This document shows, in pieces, positions 45,785-54,994 of a DNA stretch of 64,000 bases (the first letter of the stretch is position 1; each line of letters opens with the position of its first letter). Origin of the DNA: Chitinophaga niabensis (GTDB taxonomy: Bacteria; Bacteroidota; Bacteroidia; Chitinophagales; Chitinophagaceae); the NCBI GenBank assembly GCA_017849435.1, contig JAFIGY010000011.1, positions 1-64,000 of the forward strand. The letters are read 5' to 3'. Made by a program: the position numbers and the translations under genes. Under the pieces are notes generated by a model. The model was not told where the DNA came from and did no database searches. It saw only the letters and a list, made by a program, of their open reading frames with translations.

Positions 45785-46734
45785 TATAACATGATTTTGA
45801 AAAAGATCATGGAAAGGATGCCGGTCAACATCACGATCTTGATCCAGGTACTGATTTTGTGGTATTGTTCAGGCAGGTAAGCCCGCTGTAACGGCCGCTG
45901 CACAAAAACCGTCAGGGGCCCGAACACGCATAGCAGGATGTAAGCTGCGGCAATATACCAGCCTTTGAGGCCGGTCAGTATCATGATCAGCAACAGCAGA
46001 GCCTGCAGGATGATGATCAGCAGCATGGTGAACCGTTTTGCTTTTTTCACGCCCCATACGATCGGGATCGTGCGGCAGCCATCTTTACTGTCCCCGATCA
46101 TGTCTTCCATATCTTTCACGATCTCCCGGATCATGGACAGCAGGAAGGCAAACAGGGCATACACCCCGATGATCTTGATAAGCTTACGACCCTCCGGAGA
46201 CATGATAGCTTCGAAGCTTTCATAGATCTGGCGCTCATAAAACCCTACCACCACCACGCTCAAAGCCGTCAGCAGAGAGATCACCACATTCCCGATGAGC
46301 ACCTGCCGTTTGAAGGAAGTGGAATAGAACCAGAGCAGGAGGGTACAGAACACCTGCACAAACCCCAGGTAGAACTGCCCGATCTGAAAAGCCACCACAA
46401 AACCGATGGAGACCCCGGTCATGTTGAGAATGGTATGCCAGGCCATCGCCCAGCGGCGATTGATGATCTTGTCCACCACCATCTTCTCCGGCTTGTTCAC
46501 CAGGTCTATATTGATATCGAAATAATCATTGATGATATATCCACCGGCGGCTACCAGCACCGTGGAAAAAGAAAGCATGCAAAAATGCAGGAAAGACAGG
46601 GATGGTTCCGCTCCATTGTTACGCAGCACGGGCGCCACAACGCAATATTGCAGCAAAAACTGCGTCAGCGCGATGTAGATCAGGTTAGGATACCTCACCA
46701 ATTTGAAAAAAGCTGCGAAAAGCCGCATGGTCAA
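45784..46734 (-). CDS. UbiA-family prenyltransferase
   Basis: 316 residues with about eight membrane helices. The two polyprenyl-diphosphate-binding motifs are N69-D70-x-x-D73-xxx-D77 (NDYFDINIDLVNKP) and D-x-x-x-D in DMIGDSKDGCRTIP. In Bacteroidota this neighbourhood usually carries the homologue annotated as geranylgeranylglycerol-phosphate geranylgeranyltransferase-like. The real acceptor in this organism is uncertain, and menaquinone, heme-O or chlorophyll-type prenylation are possible within the family. It is in an apparent operon with kdsC upstream and maf downstream. A 104-bp gap with a long inverted repeat separates it from kdsC. Confidence 0.85.
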   Translation of the reverse strand: MTMRLFAAFFKLVRYPNLIYIALTQFLLQYCVVAPVLRNNGAEPSLSFLHFCMLSFSTVLVAAGGYIINDYFDINIDLVNKPEKMVVDKIINRRWAMAWHTILNMTGVSIGFVVAFQIGQFYLGFVQVFCTLLLWFYSTSFKRQVLIGNVVISLLTALSVVVVGFYERQIYESFEAIMSPEGRKLIKIIGVYALFAFLLSMIREIVKDMEDMIGDSKDGCRTIPIVWGVKKAKRFTMLLIIILQALLLLIMILTGLKGWYIAAAYILLCVFGPLTVFVQRPLQRAYLPEQYHKISTWIKIVMLTGILSMIFFKIML

Positions 46735-46839
46735 TTACGAATTACGAATGATGAATTAAAAGCAATGATCACGAGCTGCAAGTTACGAATTACCGGTTCT
46801 CCACCTGATCATGTAGTGAACCAATCGTAATTCGTAATT
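46733..46839. repeat. 15-bp inverted repeat framing the kdsC-ubiA gap
   Basis: AATTACGAATTACGA (46733-46747) and its exact reverse complement TCGTAATTCGTAATT (46825-46839) flank 77 bp. The right arm ends on the kdsC stop codon and the left arm overlaps the ubiA start region. It resembles a short palindromic intergenic element. Confidence 0.75.
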
Positions 46840-47360
46840 TACTTCGATGCAATCCCTTCGTCCAACAGCCAGTCGTTGTTGAGCTTCAGTACCTTCTCGA
46901 TCACATCTCTGGCACAGCCCTGCCCACCTGCTACCGGCGAAATGTACTTTGAGATGCTCTTGATCTCGGGAGCCGCGTCAGCGGGACAAACCGGCAATCC
47001 GCATTGCTGCATCGCCCGGTAGTCCGGAATATCGTCTCCCATGAACAGAATCTCCTCCCAGCGCAGGTCGTGCTCCAGCACATAATCTTCCAGCTTCTCC
47101 TGTTTGTCGCGAATACCAGTGTATACATCATAGATCCCCAGTCCGTTCAGGCGGGTCACCACGCTTTCAGAGCGGCCGCCGGAAATAACAGCTACCCGGT
47201 AGCCCTTCTTCACCGCCAGCTGCAACGCATACCCGTCCCGGATGCTCATCCTGCGGCTTTGTTCGCCATCAGGGAGCAATTGCACCATACCGTCTGTGAG
47301 CACACCATCCACGTCAAATATGAACGTGCGGATGTGTTTGAATTGTTCCAATACGTTCAT
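46839..47360 (-). CDS. kdsC: KdsC-type HAD phosphatase (KDO 8-phosphate phosphatase-like)
   Basis: 173 residues of the subclass C0 HAD phosphatases, normally a tetramer. The nucleophile motif is FDVDGVLTDG with D16 and D18. Motif II is VAVISGGRSE, and motif IV is EEILFMGDDIPDYRAM. The enzyme removes phosphate from 3-deoxy-D-manno-octulosonate 8-phosphate for LPS inner-core synthesis. Close homologues act on other sugar acids (KDN, NeuAc), so the substrate is probable rather than certain. It sits 54 bp downstream of the DUF2520 gene. Confidence 0.88.
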   Translation of the reverse strand: MNVLEQFKHIRTFIFDVDGVLTDGMVQLLPDGEQSRRMSIRDGYALQLAVKKGYRVAVISGGRSESVVTRLNGLGIYDVYTGIRDKQEKLEDYVLEHDLRWEEILFMGDDIPDYRAMQQCGLPVCPADAAPEIKSISKYISPVAGGQGCARDVIEKVLKLNNDWLLDEGIASK

Positions 47361-47414
47361 GGATATATTTTCTCGTCAGTGCGCAAAAATATCTGTTAAT
47401 AGTGATATAGCCAA

Positions 47415-48188
47415 TCATTTTTGACCACCGTGGTGGAACTGCCAGATACTTTCAGACAAGAGCGGATAAAGTTGTTCCATGGAAGGATAATGCGTGAGGA
47501 TAGAGGTATGCAGGGCCATCGTTTTTTCATCATGCCGGAGGGCGGGACCGGTTTGTACGGCTTCGGGCGGGAACTTTTCCAGTCGATCGAAAGTTTCCCG
47601 GATGAGGGGGGCCAGCAGGGAAAAGTCCCTTCCCTCCTGTTCGCAATAGAACTTGGCGAGCGTTAACATATGATTGGTGAAGTTATTGCAGAAAACGGCC
47701 GCCAGGTGCATCTGTAATCGCTGTGCCGAGTCCATGACCGCGATGGTGGAAGAAATGCTCTGCGCCAGCGCATGCAACCGGCGATACACCTCATCATTCG
47801 CCGCCTCGAGGATCAGGGGGATGGAAGGATAGCTCCGGATCTCCTTCCGCAGGCTTTGCAGGGGATACATCACCCCGGTGTTGACCGATATCCGGGAAAT
47901 GGCCGCCATCGGCACTGCCCCCGCCGTATGCACCACAATCCGCCGGCCCAGCCGCAACTGGTCATTCAGTTCCGCAATCACGTCGTCGCTCACGGCCAGC
48001 AGGTATACATCCGCCTCCATATAAATATCCAGCAGGTCATCCGTATAATTCGCTCCCAGCCATTCCGCCAGCTCCCGGGCATGCTCCTTCTGCCTGCTAA
48101 TCACCTGTTTTACCTGGTGGCCATGCAGTTTCATCAGGTGTCCGAAGCAATGCGCCACATTACCCGCGCCTATAATAACTATGTCCAT
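47415..48188 (-). CDS. Rossmann-fold and DUF2520 domain protein
   Basis: 257 residues from ATG 48188. The open frame runs 36 codons further to 48296, but that part is poorly protein-like, and MDIVIIGAGNVAHCFGHLM is the expected nucleotide-binding start. Residues ~1-110 form the Rossmann domain (GAGNVA, then VYLLAVSDDVI and VVHTAGAVPM). Residues ~120-250 are the helical DUF2520 domain (VMYPLQSLRKE, LHLAAVFCNNFTNHML in the form MHLAAVFCNNFTNHM). This architecture resembles ketopantoate or 6-phosphogluconate-type reductases. No substrate is known. It is first in the group with kdsC, ubiA and maf, and divergent from topA. Confidence 0.88.
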   Translation of the reverse strand: MDIVIIGAGNVAHCFGHLMKLHGHQVKQVISRQKEHARELAEWLGANYTDDLLDIYMEADVYLLAVSDDVIAELNDQLRLGRRIVVHTAGAVPMAAISRISVNTGVMYPLQSLRKEIRSYPSIPLILEAANDEVYRRLHALAQSISSTIAVMDSAQRLQMHLAAVFCNNFTNHMLTLAKFYCEQEGRDFSLLAPLIRETFDRLEKFPPEAVQTGPALRHDEKTMALHTSILTHYPSMEQLYPLLSESIWQFHHGGQK

Positions 48189-48409
48189 GTTCGTATTTTT
48201 TTGTCCTAAAGGCAGTTCCTGACCGCCAAATCCATGCCAGCGGCCGGGTAAAAATATATGAAAAAAGCTAATCCGGCATTGCCCCCTATAAATCAACTAT
48301 TTACCGGATACTATTTTTTATATCAACCTACTTTTATATACTTGCACAATTCGGATTTGTAACTTTTACATAAATCCGTGCGTAATCATAGTAATAAAAG
48401 CAGGCATTC

Positions 48410-50767
48410 ATGGCTAAAAATCTCGTAATTGTTGAGTCCCCGGCAAAGGCAAAAACGATCGAAAAAATATTAGGAAAAGATTTTGAGGTTAAATCCTGTT
48501 TTGGGCATATCCGTGATCTTGAAAAGGACGACATGGGTATTGATATCCAGAACAATTTTAAACCCAAATATATAATACCGGAGGATAAGGAAAAGGTTGT
48601 AAAGGAGTTGAAAAAAATGGCGAAGGATTCCGACGAGGTTTGGCTGGCAACGGATGAGGACCGCGAAGGGGAAGCCATATCCTGGCATCTTTGCGAAGTG
48701 CTCGGCCTGGACCCCAAATCCACTAAACGCATTGTTTTTCACGAGATTACCAAGCCCGCCATAGAAAAAGCCGTAGAAACGCCCCGCCTGCTGGACATGA
48801 ACCTCGTCAATGCCCAGCAAGCCCGCCGGATACTCGACCGCATTGTAGGTTTTGAGCTTTCTCCGGTATTATGGCGGAAGATGAGCATGCGCAATTCCCT
48901 TTCTGCCGGCCGCGTGCAATCCGTAGCCGTGCGACTGATCGTGGAGCGCGAGCGCGAGATCAATGCTTTTGCTCCTACCAGCAGCTTCAAAGTAGAGGCG
49001 TTTTTCCTGGCCAGGGACATTCAGGGGAGAACGATCACTTTCAAGGCCGAGGGGCCTTCCCGGTTCAAGACCGCGGAAGATGCAGAGAAGTTCCTGCAAC
49101 AGTGTATCGGTGCCGCCTATACGGTAAAAGACATCCAGGTGAAACCGGGCAAGAAATCCCCGGCCGCACCTTTCACCACTTCCACCCTGCAGCAGGAAGC
49201 CAGCCGCAAGCTGGGTTACAGCGTTTCCAAAACAATGCTGCTGGCGCAGAAGCTGTATGAAAGCGGACAGATCACCTACATGCGTACAGACTCTGTGAAC
49301 CTCTCCGATACTGCCATGGCAGATATCAGCAAAGCCATCCATAAAAATTACGGCGAACGCTATTTTCAGTCCCGCAAATACAAGAACAAGAATGAAAACG
49401 CACAGGAAGCGCACGAAGCCATCCGCCCCACCTACATGGAAAATTCCACGGTGGATGACTCCGATCTCAAACGCCTGTACGAACTGATCTGGAAGCGGAC
49501 CATCGCCAGCCAGATGAGTGATGCGGAACTGGAAAAAACGATTGCGAAGATCGATATTTCTACCAACCACGAAGAGCTGACCGCCAGCGGTGAAGTGCTG
49601 AAATTCGACGGCTTCCTGAAAATATATATGGAAGGCCGGGACGATGAAGATGTGGCGGATGATGATGAACAACAGGAAGGCGTGCTGCCGCCGTTGACGG
49701 TGAAACAGGCGCTGGAACTGAAGGAAATGAAAGCTACCGAACGTTTTACCCGTCCCGCTCCGCGTTATACAGAGGCCAGCCTTGTAAAGAAACTCGAAGA
49801 ACTGGGCATCGGCCGCCCATCTACCTATGCGCCTACCATCACCACCATTCAGAAACGCGGATACGTGGAGAAGCGCGATAAAGAAGGCGTGAAAAGGGAT
49901 TTCCGCATCCTTATTCTGAAAAAGGACCAGCTCACCAAACATACCGAACAGGAAAACACCGGCGCAGAAAAGGCCAAACTCTTCCCGACGGACCTGGGCA
50001 TGCTGGTGACCGATTTCCTTAAACAGTATTTCGATCAGGTGATGGATTACGGCTTCACCGCGCAGATAGAAGAAGAGTTCGACGAGATCGCCAATGGCAA
50101 GAAGCTCTGGAACAAAATGTTGCACGACTTCTACGACCCCTTCCATCAGAATGTGGAAGTGACACTGGAAAAGGCAGACCGGGTGAAAGGCGAGCGCCTG
50201 CTGGGAACTGACCCCTCGTCCGGCAAACCCGTTGTAGCCCGCATGGGTCGCTTCGGCCCTATGGTGCAGATCGGCAGCGTGGAAGACGAAGAAAAACCAC
50301 GCTTCGCCAAACTGAAACAAACCCAAAGCATCGAGACCATCTCCATGGAAGAAGCCATGGACCTCTTCCGCCTCCCCCGCAACCTTGGCCTCTTCGAAGG
50401 CACGGACGTAACGGTGAACATCGGCAGATTCGGTCCCTATGCACAGCACGATAAAAAGTTCTATGCCCTCAAAAAGGAAATGGACCCCTACACCGTGGAA
50501 CTCGACGAAGTAGCGCCGCTGATCGTGGAAAAACGCGCCGCGAAAGATGAACGTACCATCAAGGTGTTCGAGAAAGAAAAGATACAGGTACTGAAAGGTC
50601 CTTATGGCCCCTACCTGAAAGTAGGCCTGCGGAACTACAAGATCCCGAAAGAAAAGATCGATACCGCCGCGGACCTGACGGTAGAAGAAGCCAAAGCCAT
50701 CATAGAGGAAGCGAAAGCCAATCCGCCTAAGAAGAAAGCGCCGCCGCGCAAAAAGAAAGCGGAATAA
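48410..50767 (+). CDS. topA: DNA topoisomerase I (type IA)
   Basis: 785 residues. It relaxes negative supercoils by single-strand passage. The Toprim domain is at 1-~120 (LVIVESPAKAKTIEKIL; acidic DEDREGEAISWHL). The nucleophile is Y290 in ITYMRTDSVNLS. Conserved EAHEAIRPT and GIGRPSTYAPTI blocks follow. The C-terminal ~200 residues lack zinc-binding cysteines and instead carry repeated basic modules (MGRFGPMVQIG, IGRFGPYAQHD, KGPYGPYLKVG), ending in a Lys/Pro-rich tail (KKKAPPRKKKAE). A -7-like TATACTTG (one mismatch) lies ~75 bp upstream. It is monocistronic or read through into the next gene, 114 bp away. Confidence 0.97.
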   Translation: MAKNLVIVESPAKAKTIEKILGKDFEVKSCFGHIRDLEKDDMGIDIQNNFKPKYIIPEDKEKVVKELKKMAKDSDEVWLATDEDREGEAISWHLCEVLGLDPKSTKRIVFHEITKPAIEKAVETPRLLDMNLVNAQQARRILDRIVGFELSPVLWRKMSMRNSLSAGRVQSVAVRLIVEREREINAFAPTSSFKVEAFFLARDIQGRTITFKAEGPSRFKTAEDAEKFLQQCIGAAYTVKDIQVKPGKKSPAAPFTTSTLQQEASRKLGYSVSKTMLLAQKLYESGQITYMRTDSVNLSDTAMADISKAIHKNYGERYFQSRKYKNKNENAQEAHEAIRPTYMENSTVDDSDLKRLYELIWKRTIASQMSDAELEKTIAKIDISTNHEELTASGEVLKFDGFLKIYMEGRDDEDVADDDEQQEGVLPPLTVKQALELKEMKATERFTRPAPRYTEASLVKKLEELGIGRPSTYAPTITTIQKRGYVEKRDKEGVKRDFRILILKKDQLTKHTEQENTGAEKAKLFPTDLGMLVTDFLKQYFDQVMDYGFTAQIEEEFDEIANGKKLWNKMLHDFYDPFHQNVEVTLEKADRVKGERLLGTDPSSGKPVVARMGRFGPMVQIGSVEDEEKPRFAKLKQTQSIETISMEEAMDLFRLPRNLGLFEGTDVTVNIGRFGPYAQHDKKFYALKKEMDPYTVELDEVAPLIVEKRAAKDERTIKVFEKEKIQVLKGPYGPYLKVGLRNYKIPKEKIDTAADLTVEEAKAIIEEAKANPPKKKAPPRKKKAE

Positions 50768-50881
50768 ACCTGAAAGCGGATGGCAGTAAAGGAAGATAAC
50801 GATTAAATTGTATAATTACAAGGGTTCATTTACAAACCACAATTCGTAAATTGAAACCAGGAAACTAATACCATTACGCCA

Positions 50882-51751
50882 TTGCATGAGACCAGGGAAA
50901 TAAACGCACTCTTTCATCTGCTGGATGATCCGGACCAGGAAGTATTCGATACCGTGGCCAGCAAGATATTGCTGTTCGGGAAAGACATCATTCCCAACCT
51001 GGAGCATCTGTGGGAAACAACATATGATGAATCCATTCAGGAAAGGATAGAACTGCTCATTCACCGGGTACATTACCAGGATTTGCAGGAGGCTGTACGC
51101 ATATGGGCGAACAAAGGCGCGCAGGAACTGTTACAGGGCGCCATCCTCGCGGCCAGGTACCAGTATCCGGACCTGGTGGCGACTCAGATCCATACCGAAA
51201 TAGATCGCATCAAACGCAACATATGGCTGGAGCTGAACAACTATCTCACGCCGCTGGAACAGATCAATGTGCTGAACAGCATGATCTATAATTATTTCGG
51301 ACTGAAGGGAGAGGAAGTGTCTTACCAGCGCAAGAACCAGTTCTTCGTTAACCAGGTGATAGAGGGCAAGAAAGGCAATCCCATTACGAACGGGATCATT
51401 TATCAGGCGCTCTGCGCCATGCTGGACCTGCCCGTATATGCCGTGAACATCCCCCGGCAATTCATCCTGGCTTATTTCGATACGTTCTACGATTTTACGG
51501 AGCCTGCGGATCCGGGAGATTACCGTATTCTTTTCTTCATTGATCCTATACAGGGACAGATCTACACACAGCAGGATGTGGAGACCTATTTCAAGCGCGT
51601 GAATGTACCGCCGTTGCCTGCTTATTACAAGCCGCAGAGCAATCAGCGGATCATCCAGTTCCTTTTCGAGGAGATGGCCAAATGTTTTAGGAATGAAAAG
51701 GAACAATACAAGTATGACGAACTGATCAATCTTTCACAGATACTCGAATAA
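50882..51751 (+). CDS. SirB1/transglutaminase-like superfamily protein
   Basis: 289 residues. The start is a TTG at 50882 (LHETREINALF if read literally), since no in-frame ATG lies between it and the upstream stop at 50852; ATT 50873 is an alternative. The N-terminal ~100 residues are HEAT-like helices (LLDDPDQEVFDTVASKILL). The core shows the SirB1 block KKGNPITNGIIYQALCAML followed by DLPVYAVNIPRQFILAY, and a late D-P-Q-like segment (FFIDPIQGQIYTQQ). The usual catalytic Cys of transglutaminases is not clearly in place (C of ALCAML is in the helix position). Function is unknown. It ends at a bidirectional terminator. Confidence 0.82.
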   Translation: MHETREINALFHLLDDPDQEVFDTVASKILLFGKDIIPNLEHLWETTYDESIQERIELLIHRVHYQDLQEAVRIWANKGAQELLQGAILAARYQYPDLVATQIHTEIDRIKRNIWLELNNYLTPLEQINVLNSMIYNYFGLKGEEVSYQRKNQFFVNQVIEGKKGNPITNGIIYQALCAMLDLPVYAVNIPRQFILAYFDTFYDFTEPADPGDYRILFFIDPIQGQIYTQQDVETYFKRVNVPPLPAYYKPQSNQRIIQFLFEEMAKCFRNEKEQYKYDELINLSQILE

Positions 51752-51784
51752 AAAAAGCCGCTTAGTGATAAGCGGCTTTTTTTA
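51751..51784. terminator. Bidirectional terminator between convergent genes
   Basis: AAAAAAGCCGCTTA and TAAGCGGCTTTTTT pair around a 4-nt loop (GTGA, 51765-51768), with T runs on both strands. It separates the SirB1-like gene (+) from the M48 gene (-). Confidence 0.88.
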
Positions 51785-51785
51785 T

Positions 51786-52589
51786 TTATCGTTGTGGCTT
51801 GTAGTACTGCATCGCTTCCGGCATCAGTTTCTGCAGCTGCGCAATCCGGCGTTCGTCGCTCGGGTGCGTGCTGAGGAGTTCCGGGGGCTTGCCGCCGCCG
51901 GAGTTAGCGGCCATGCGGCTCCAGAAAGGAATAGCTTCCTGCGGATTGTAACCTGCCATCGCCATGAAGATCACACCGAGGTGATCCGCTTCCAGCTCGT
52001 TCTGACGGCCATAAGCCATCAGACCCAGCGGGCCGCCGATGTTGAAGGCCTGCATGAAGATGTTCTGGGCCTGGGGGTTCCGGTTCAGCGCAACAGCGCC
52101 GGCCACCTGGATCCCTTGCGCCACCAAACCCTGACTCATCCGCTCGTTACCGTGGCGCGCAATCGCGTGGGCTATTTCATGCCCCATCACGCAGGCCAGT
52201 GCGGTCTCGTTCTGCGTAACCGGCAACAAACCGGTATATACCACTACCTTACCGCCCGGCATGCACCAGGCATTCACTTGTTTATCGTTTACCAGGTTGA
52301 ATTCCCATTGATAATTCTCCACTTCTTTCGAGAGATTGTTCTGCGCCATGTATGCTGTAACGGCAGCGGATATACGTCGTCCTACCCGTTGCACCATCTC
52401 TGCATCCTTACTGCCTGCAGGGGAAACAGATTTGTTCTGGGAAAGGAAAGTCCTGTATTCCTGCAGTGCCATGGACTGCATCGTGCTCTCGGGGATGAGG
52501 TTTAACTGGCTTCTGCCGGTAATAGGTACCCGTGTACAGGCATATAATAATCCTGCACTGGCTACAAATAACAACGCATTTTTTTTCAT
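51786..52589 (-). CDS. M48-family metallopeptidase, lipoprotein
   Basis: 267 residues. A lipoprotein signal ends LLYACTR, with the lipidated cysteine at residue 18. The zinc site is H137-E138-x-x-H141 (MGHEIAHAIARHG), with the third ligand in NELEAD (E198). Other family blocks are VPITGRSQLNLIP, AWCMPGGKVVVYTGLL and STHPSDERRIAQL. Such Oma1/BepA-like peptidases degrade or help assemble outer-membrane proteins. It is in line with plsY and prmA on the minus strand, but each gap is >60 bp, so co-transcription is uncertain. Confidence 0.93.
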   Translation of the reverse strand: MKKNALLFVASAGLLYACTRVPITGRSQLNLIPESTMQSMALQEYRTFLSQNKSVSPAGSKDAEMVQRVGRRISAAVTAYMAQNNLSKEVENYQWEFNLVNDKQVNAWCMPGGKVVVYTGLLPVTQNETALACVMGHEIAHAIARHGNERMSQGLVAQGIQVAGAVALNRNPQAQNIFMQAFNIGGPLGLMAYGRQNELEADHLGVIFMAMAGYNPQEAIPFWSRMAANSGGGKPPELLSTHPSDERRIAQLQKLMPEAMQYYKPQR

Positions 52590-52655
52590 TGGTTAAAATT
52601 TTACCACTTTCTTCTACACAGTGCAATCGCTATGCCGGAATTGAAGAGAAAGATT

Positions 52656-53309
52656 TTATTCGTTGCCCTCTTTGTTCTTGCGGTTCTTGAACAGGGGCAC
52701 TTTGGACTCGTTGCCTGTCAACAGTCGCGCGATGTTCTTCTGGTGCGTCAGCACCACCATCAATGCAACAGCGATCGCGAAGATCCGGTAAAAAACTTCC
52801 TTCTCCCGGAAAATGAAAAGGATCAGCACCGGGAACGCAATGCTTGCAATAATGGAACTCAGCGAAACATAGCGGGTGAGGAAAAGGATCATGAGGAAAA
52901 CACCTACGCAGCAAAGCGCTACCAGCGGCTGAATAGCGAGCACCATCCCGAAGAGGGTGGCAATCCCTTTACCGCCCCGGAAACCGGCCCAGATGGGGAA
53001 AATATGGCCTACTACAGCAGCGAGGCCAAGCCCGATCTGCAGGTTCACCAGTTGTGTAAGATTATCCGGATTATCGTACAGTGGAACAAGATAGGAAAGT
53101 CTTACTGCAAGTATCCCCTTCACCATATCCACTACCATCACAAATGTTCCGGCTTTGGGCCCGAGCACACGGAAGGTATTGGTGGCACCGGCATTACCGG
53201 AACCATATTCGCGGATATCGATCCCGAAAACTCCTTTACTCACCCATACAGAAGTGGCAAAAGAGCCTATCAGGTAGGCACCTATAAGAAGCAATAGTTC
53301 AGTCATCAC
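52656..53309 (-). CDS. plsY: Acyl-phosphate:glycerol-3-phosphate acyltransferase
   Basis: 217 residues with five or more membrane helices. It transfers acyl groups from acyl-phosphate to glycerol 3-phosphate, the first step of phospholipid synthesis. The three PlsY motifs are present: YGSGNAGATNTFRVLG (~36-51), GHIFPIWAGFRGGKGIAT (~100-117) and the later RYVSLSSIIAS block. It has full family length. An exact -7 box TATATTTG is on the minus strand at 53339-53332, ~22 bp upstream of the start codon, but without a well-spaced TTG. Confidence 0.95.
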   Translation of the reverse strand: MMTELLLLIGAYLIGSFATSVWVSKGVFGIDIREYGSGNAGATNTFRVLGPKAGTFVMVVDMVKGILAVRLSYLVPLYDNPDNLTQLVNLQIGLGLAAVVGHIFPIWAGFRGGKGIATLFGMVLAIQPLVALCCVGVFLMILFLTRYVSLSSIIASIAFPVLILFIFREKEVFYRIFAIAVALMVVLTHQKNIARLLTGNESKVPLFKNRKNKEGNE

Positions 53310-53422
53310 AATAAGTTAGATACTAAGATAGCAAATATACTGTTAAAAACAATACAAAATTGACAGCAAAGATAATACAATTACTCTAAAATCAGCAATT
53401 AAGATATGCAATTTTTTCAACA

Positions 53423-54244
53423 TCAACCGCGGGTAAAGGATAGTGCCAGCCAGTGTTCCCGCTCCGCCTTCCGCACAGGATGCAGATTCTGCTCCATGGC
53501 GGCTTTCAGGATAACGGGTTCGTCTTCCTGCAATATACCACTCAAAATCAACAATCCGTCTTTTTTCAGGATCCTTTTCATCTGTGCCATATTGGTTAAC
53601 AGGATATTACGGTTGATATTGGCCAGCAACACATCATACTGTTCATTCTCCATCGCCTCAAGGTTGTCTGCCCGCCAGATGCGCACCACGCGCGCACTGT
53701 TGGCTACGGCGTTTTCGGCGGCGTTATCCACCGCCCAGGTATCATTGTCAATGGCATCAGCCCGCGCGGCGCCCATTTTATCCGCCAGGATGGCCAGGAT
53801 GCCGGTGCCGGTACCGAAATCAAATACCCGTTTCCCCTCAATGCCCGCCTCTTCCATCAGCTTGATCACGGAATAGGTGGTAGCATGATGACCGGTGCCG
53901 AATGACATTTTAGGCGTGATGATAATCTCGTGCAGCACTTTCCCTTGCAGGGACGCATGAAAACCAGCCCGGATACCACAGAAATCATCTACCAGTACGG
54001 GTTGAAAATTACTTTCCCAAACGGCATTCCAGTTGGCCTGCGCAATGATCTCTTTCGTATAATCGAGACCGTAGTCTGCGAGCATGCCGCGTAAAACAGT
54101 TTCATCAAAAGAAGTGGTTGGAACATAGGCTACCAGGGCATCGGCAGTTTCTTCAAATCCTTCATAGCCGGCATCTGCCAACCGGGCCACCAGAATATCC
54201 CTGAGATCTGATGGCGCTGCTACGGTGATCGCAACGTGTGACAT
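53423..54244 (-). CDS. prmA: Ribosomal protein L11 methyltransferase
   Basis: 273 residues, a SAM-dependent class I methyltransferase that trimethylates lysines and the N terminus of L11. The N-terminal substrate-binding domain is at ~1-60. The linker and catalytic start show MSFGTGHHATT, followed by SAM-binding motif I DFGTGTGILAI. The post-motif acidic residue is in AIDNDTWAV, and motif IV is LLANINRNIL. Spacing and length are normal. It is divergent from a small secreted protein gene 117 bp away. Confidence 0.95.
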   Translation of the reverse strand: MSHVAITVAAPSDLRDILVARLADAGYEGFEETADALVAYVPTTSFDETVLRGMLADYGLDYTKEIIAQANWNAVWESNFQPVLVDDFCGIRAGFHASLQGKVLHEIIITPKMSFGTGHHATTYSVIKLMEEAGIEGKRVFDFGTGTGILAILADKMGAARADAIDNDTWAVDNAAENAVANSARVVRIWRADNLEAMENEQYDVLLANINRNILLTNMAQMKRILKKDGLLILSGILQEDEPVILKAAMEQNLHPVRKAEREHWLALSFTRG

Positions 54245-54305
54245 GGCCGCAAGATAACTACAAATTCTTCAGCGCCAATGCTCAAATGCCGATTTTAAAA
54301 ACTCC

Positions 54306-54336
54306 TTTGCCGGAACGGGCGATGATATTATATTTG
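54306..54336 (+). promoter_or_regulatory. Bacteroidota-type promoter
   Basis: TTTG at 54306-54309 and exact TATATTTG at 54329-54336 with a 19-bp spacer. The predicted start lies ~18 bp upstream of the ATG at 54361, which supports that start over the longer open frame. Confidence 0.78.
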
Positions 54337-54360
54337 AAAAATAAAAATATAACCTATCTT

Positions 54361-54936
54361 ATGAAAAAACTTCTCTCCCTGGCCGCAGCCATGGCCTTTT
54401 GCGTTTGCGCGGGTGCGCAGACGATCGTTAAACCGTTCGACATTCCGCTGAAGGATTCTATTTTTTACCAGGTATCTTCCGCTGTACTGATCATCGACAA
54501 ACAGGATGTGGAAGATTATTTCAAGGGACTGGATACGATCCTTACCCAGCGAAAATTCTCCAAAGAGGTGTACCGGAACATCCAGTTCGCCCACCTGAAT
54601 GCAGAAGAGGTACAACGGCATTACGGTATGGCCAGCAGGTTCTGGAGCGCTTCCAGGAATAATCCGCTGCAATACAATACAGATCGCATCTCGCTTTTCT
54701 GGAACGATGGCGAATCCATTCTCCTGCCGTACCTGGACGAGATACTGCCGGAATTACTGGAAGGCGGCAAGATACAGGTGGTGGATCGCAGTACAGGCAA
54801 GCGGGTGCAGCAATACCAGATGGATTATGAGAATGTGGACAACAAGACTTTCAAAATATTCAGATTCGTGAAAGGCAAGATTATCTGGCGGGAAAGCGAG
54901 GTGTTTCTGGAACAGATGACGCACGTGAAATCATAA
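54361..54936 (+). CDS. Small exported protein of unknown function
   Basis: 191 residues from ATG 54361. The open frame begins at 54238, but that part overlaps the promoter, and MKKLLSLAAAMAFCVCAGAQ is a good signal peptide. The mature part (DIPLKDSIFYQVSSAVLIID, LNAEEVQRHYGMASRFWSAS, LLPYLDEILPELLEGGKI) is mixed alpha/beta with no known motif. A lone W-rich segment (RISLFWNDGES) is notable. It is preceded by a good promoter and followed by a strong terminator, so it is a single-gene unit. I do not recognise a family. Confidence 0.75.
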   Translation: MKKLLSLAAAMAFCVCAGAQTIVKPFDIPLKDSIFYQVSSAVLIIDKQDVEDYFKGLDTILTQRKFSKEVYRNIQFAHLNAEEVQRHYGMASRFWSASRNNPLQYNTDRISLFWNDGESILLPYLDEILPELLEGGKIQVVDRSTGKRVQQYQMDYENVDNKTFKIFRFVKGKIIWRESEVFLEQMTHVKS

Positions 54937-54975
54937 AAACAAAGAACGCTGCAAGGTTGCAGCGTTCTTTGTTTT
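54936..54975. terminator. Bidirectional terminator between convergent genes
   Basis: AAAACAAAGAACGCTGCAA (54936-54954) is exactly complementary to 54957-54975 (TTGCAGCG...TTTT), a stem of up to 18 bp with T-rich ends on both strands. It serves the exported protein gene (+) and pnp (-). Confidence 0.88.
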
Positions 54976-54994
54976 ATACGGATCTTTAACAGGC

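Noticed and set aside
48869-50449. 526-codon minus-strand ORF opposite topA
   Set aside because: Shadow of topA; no start context or domain.
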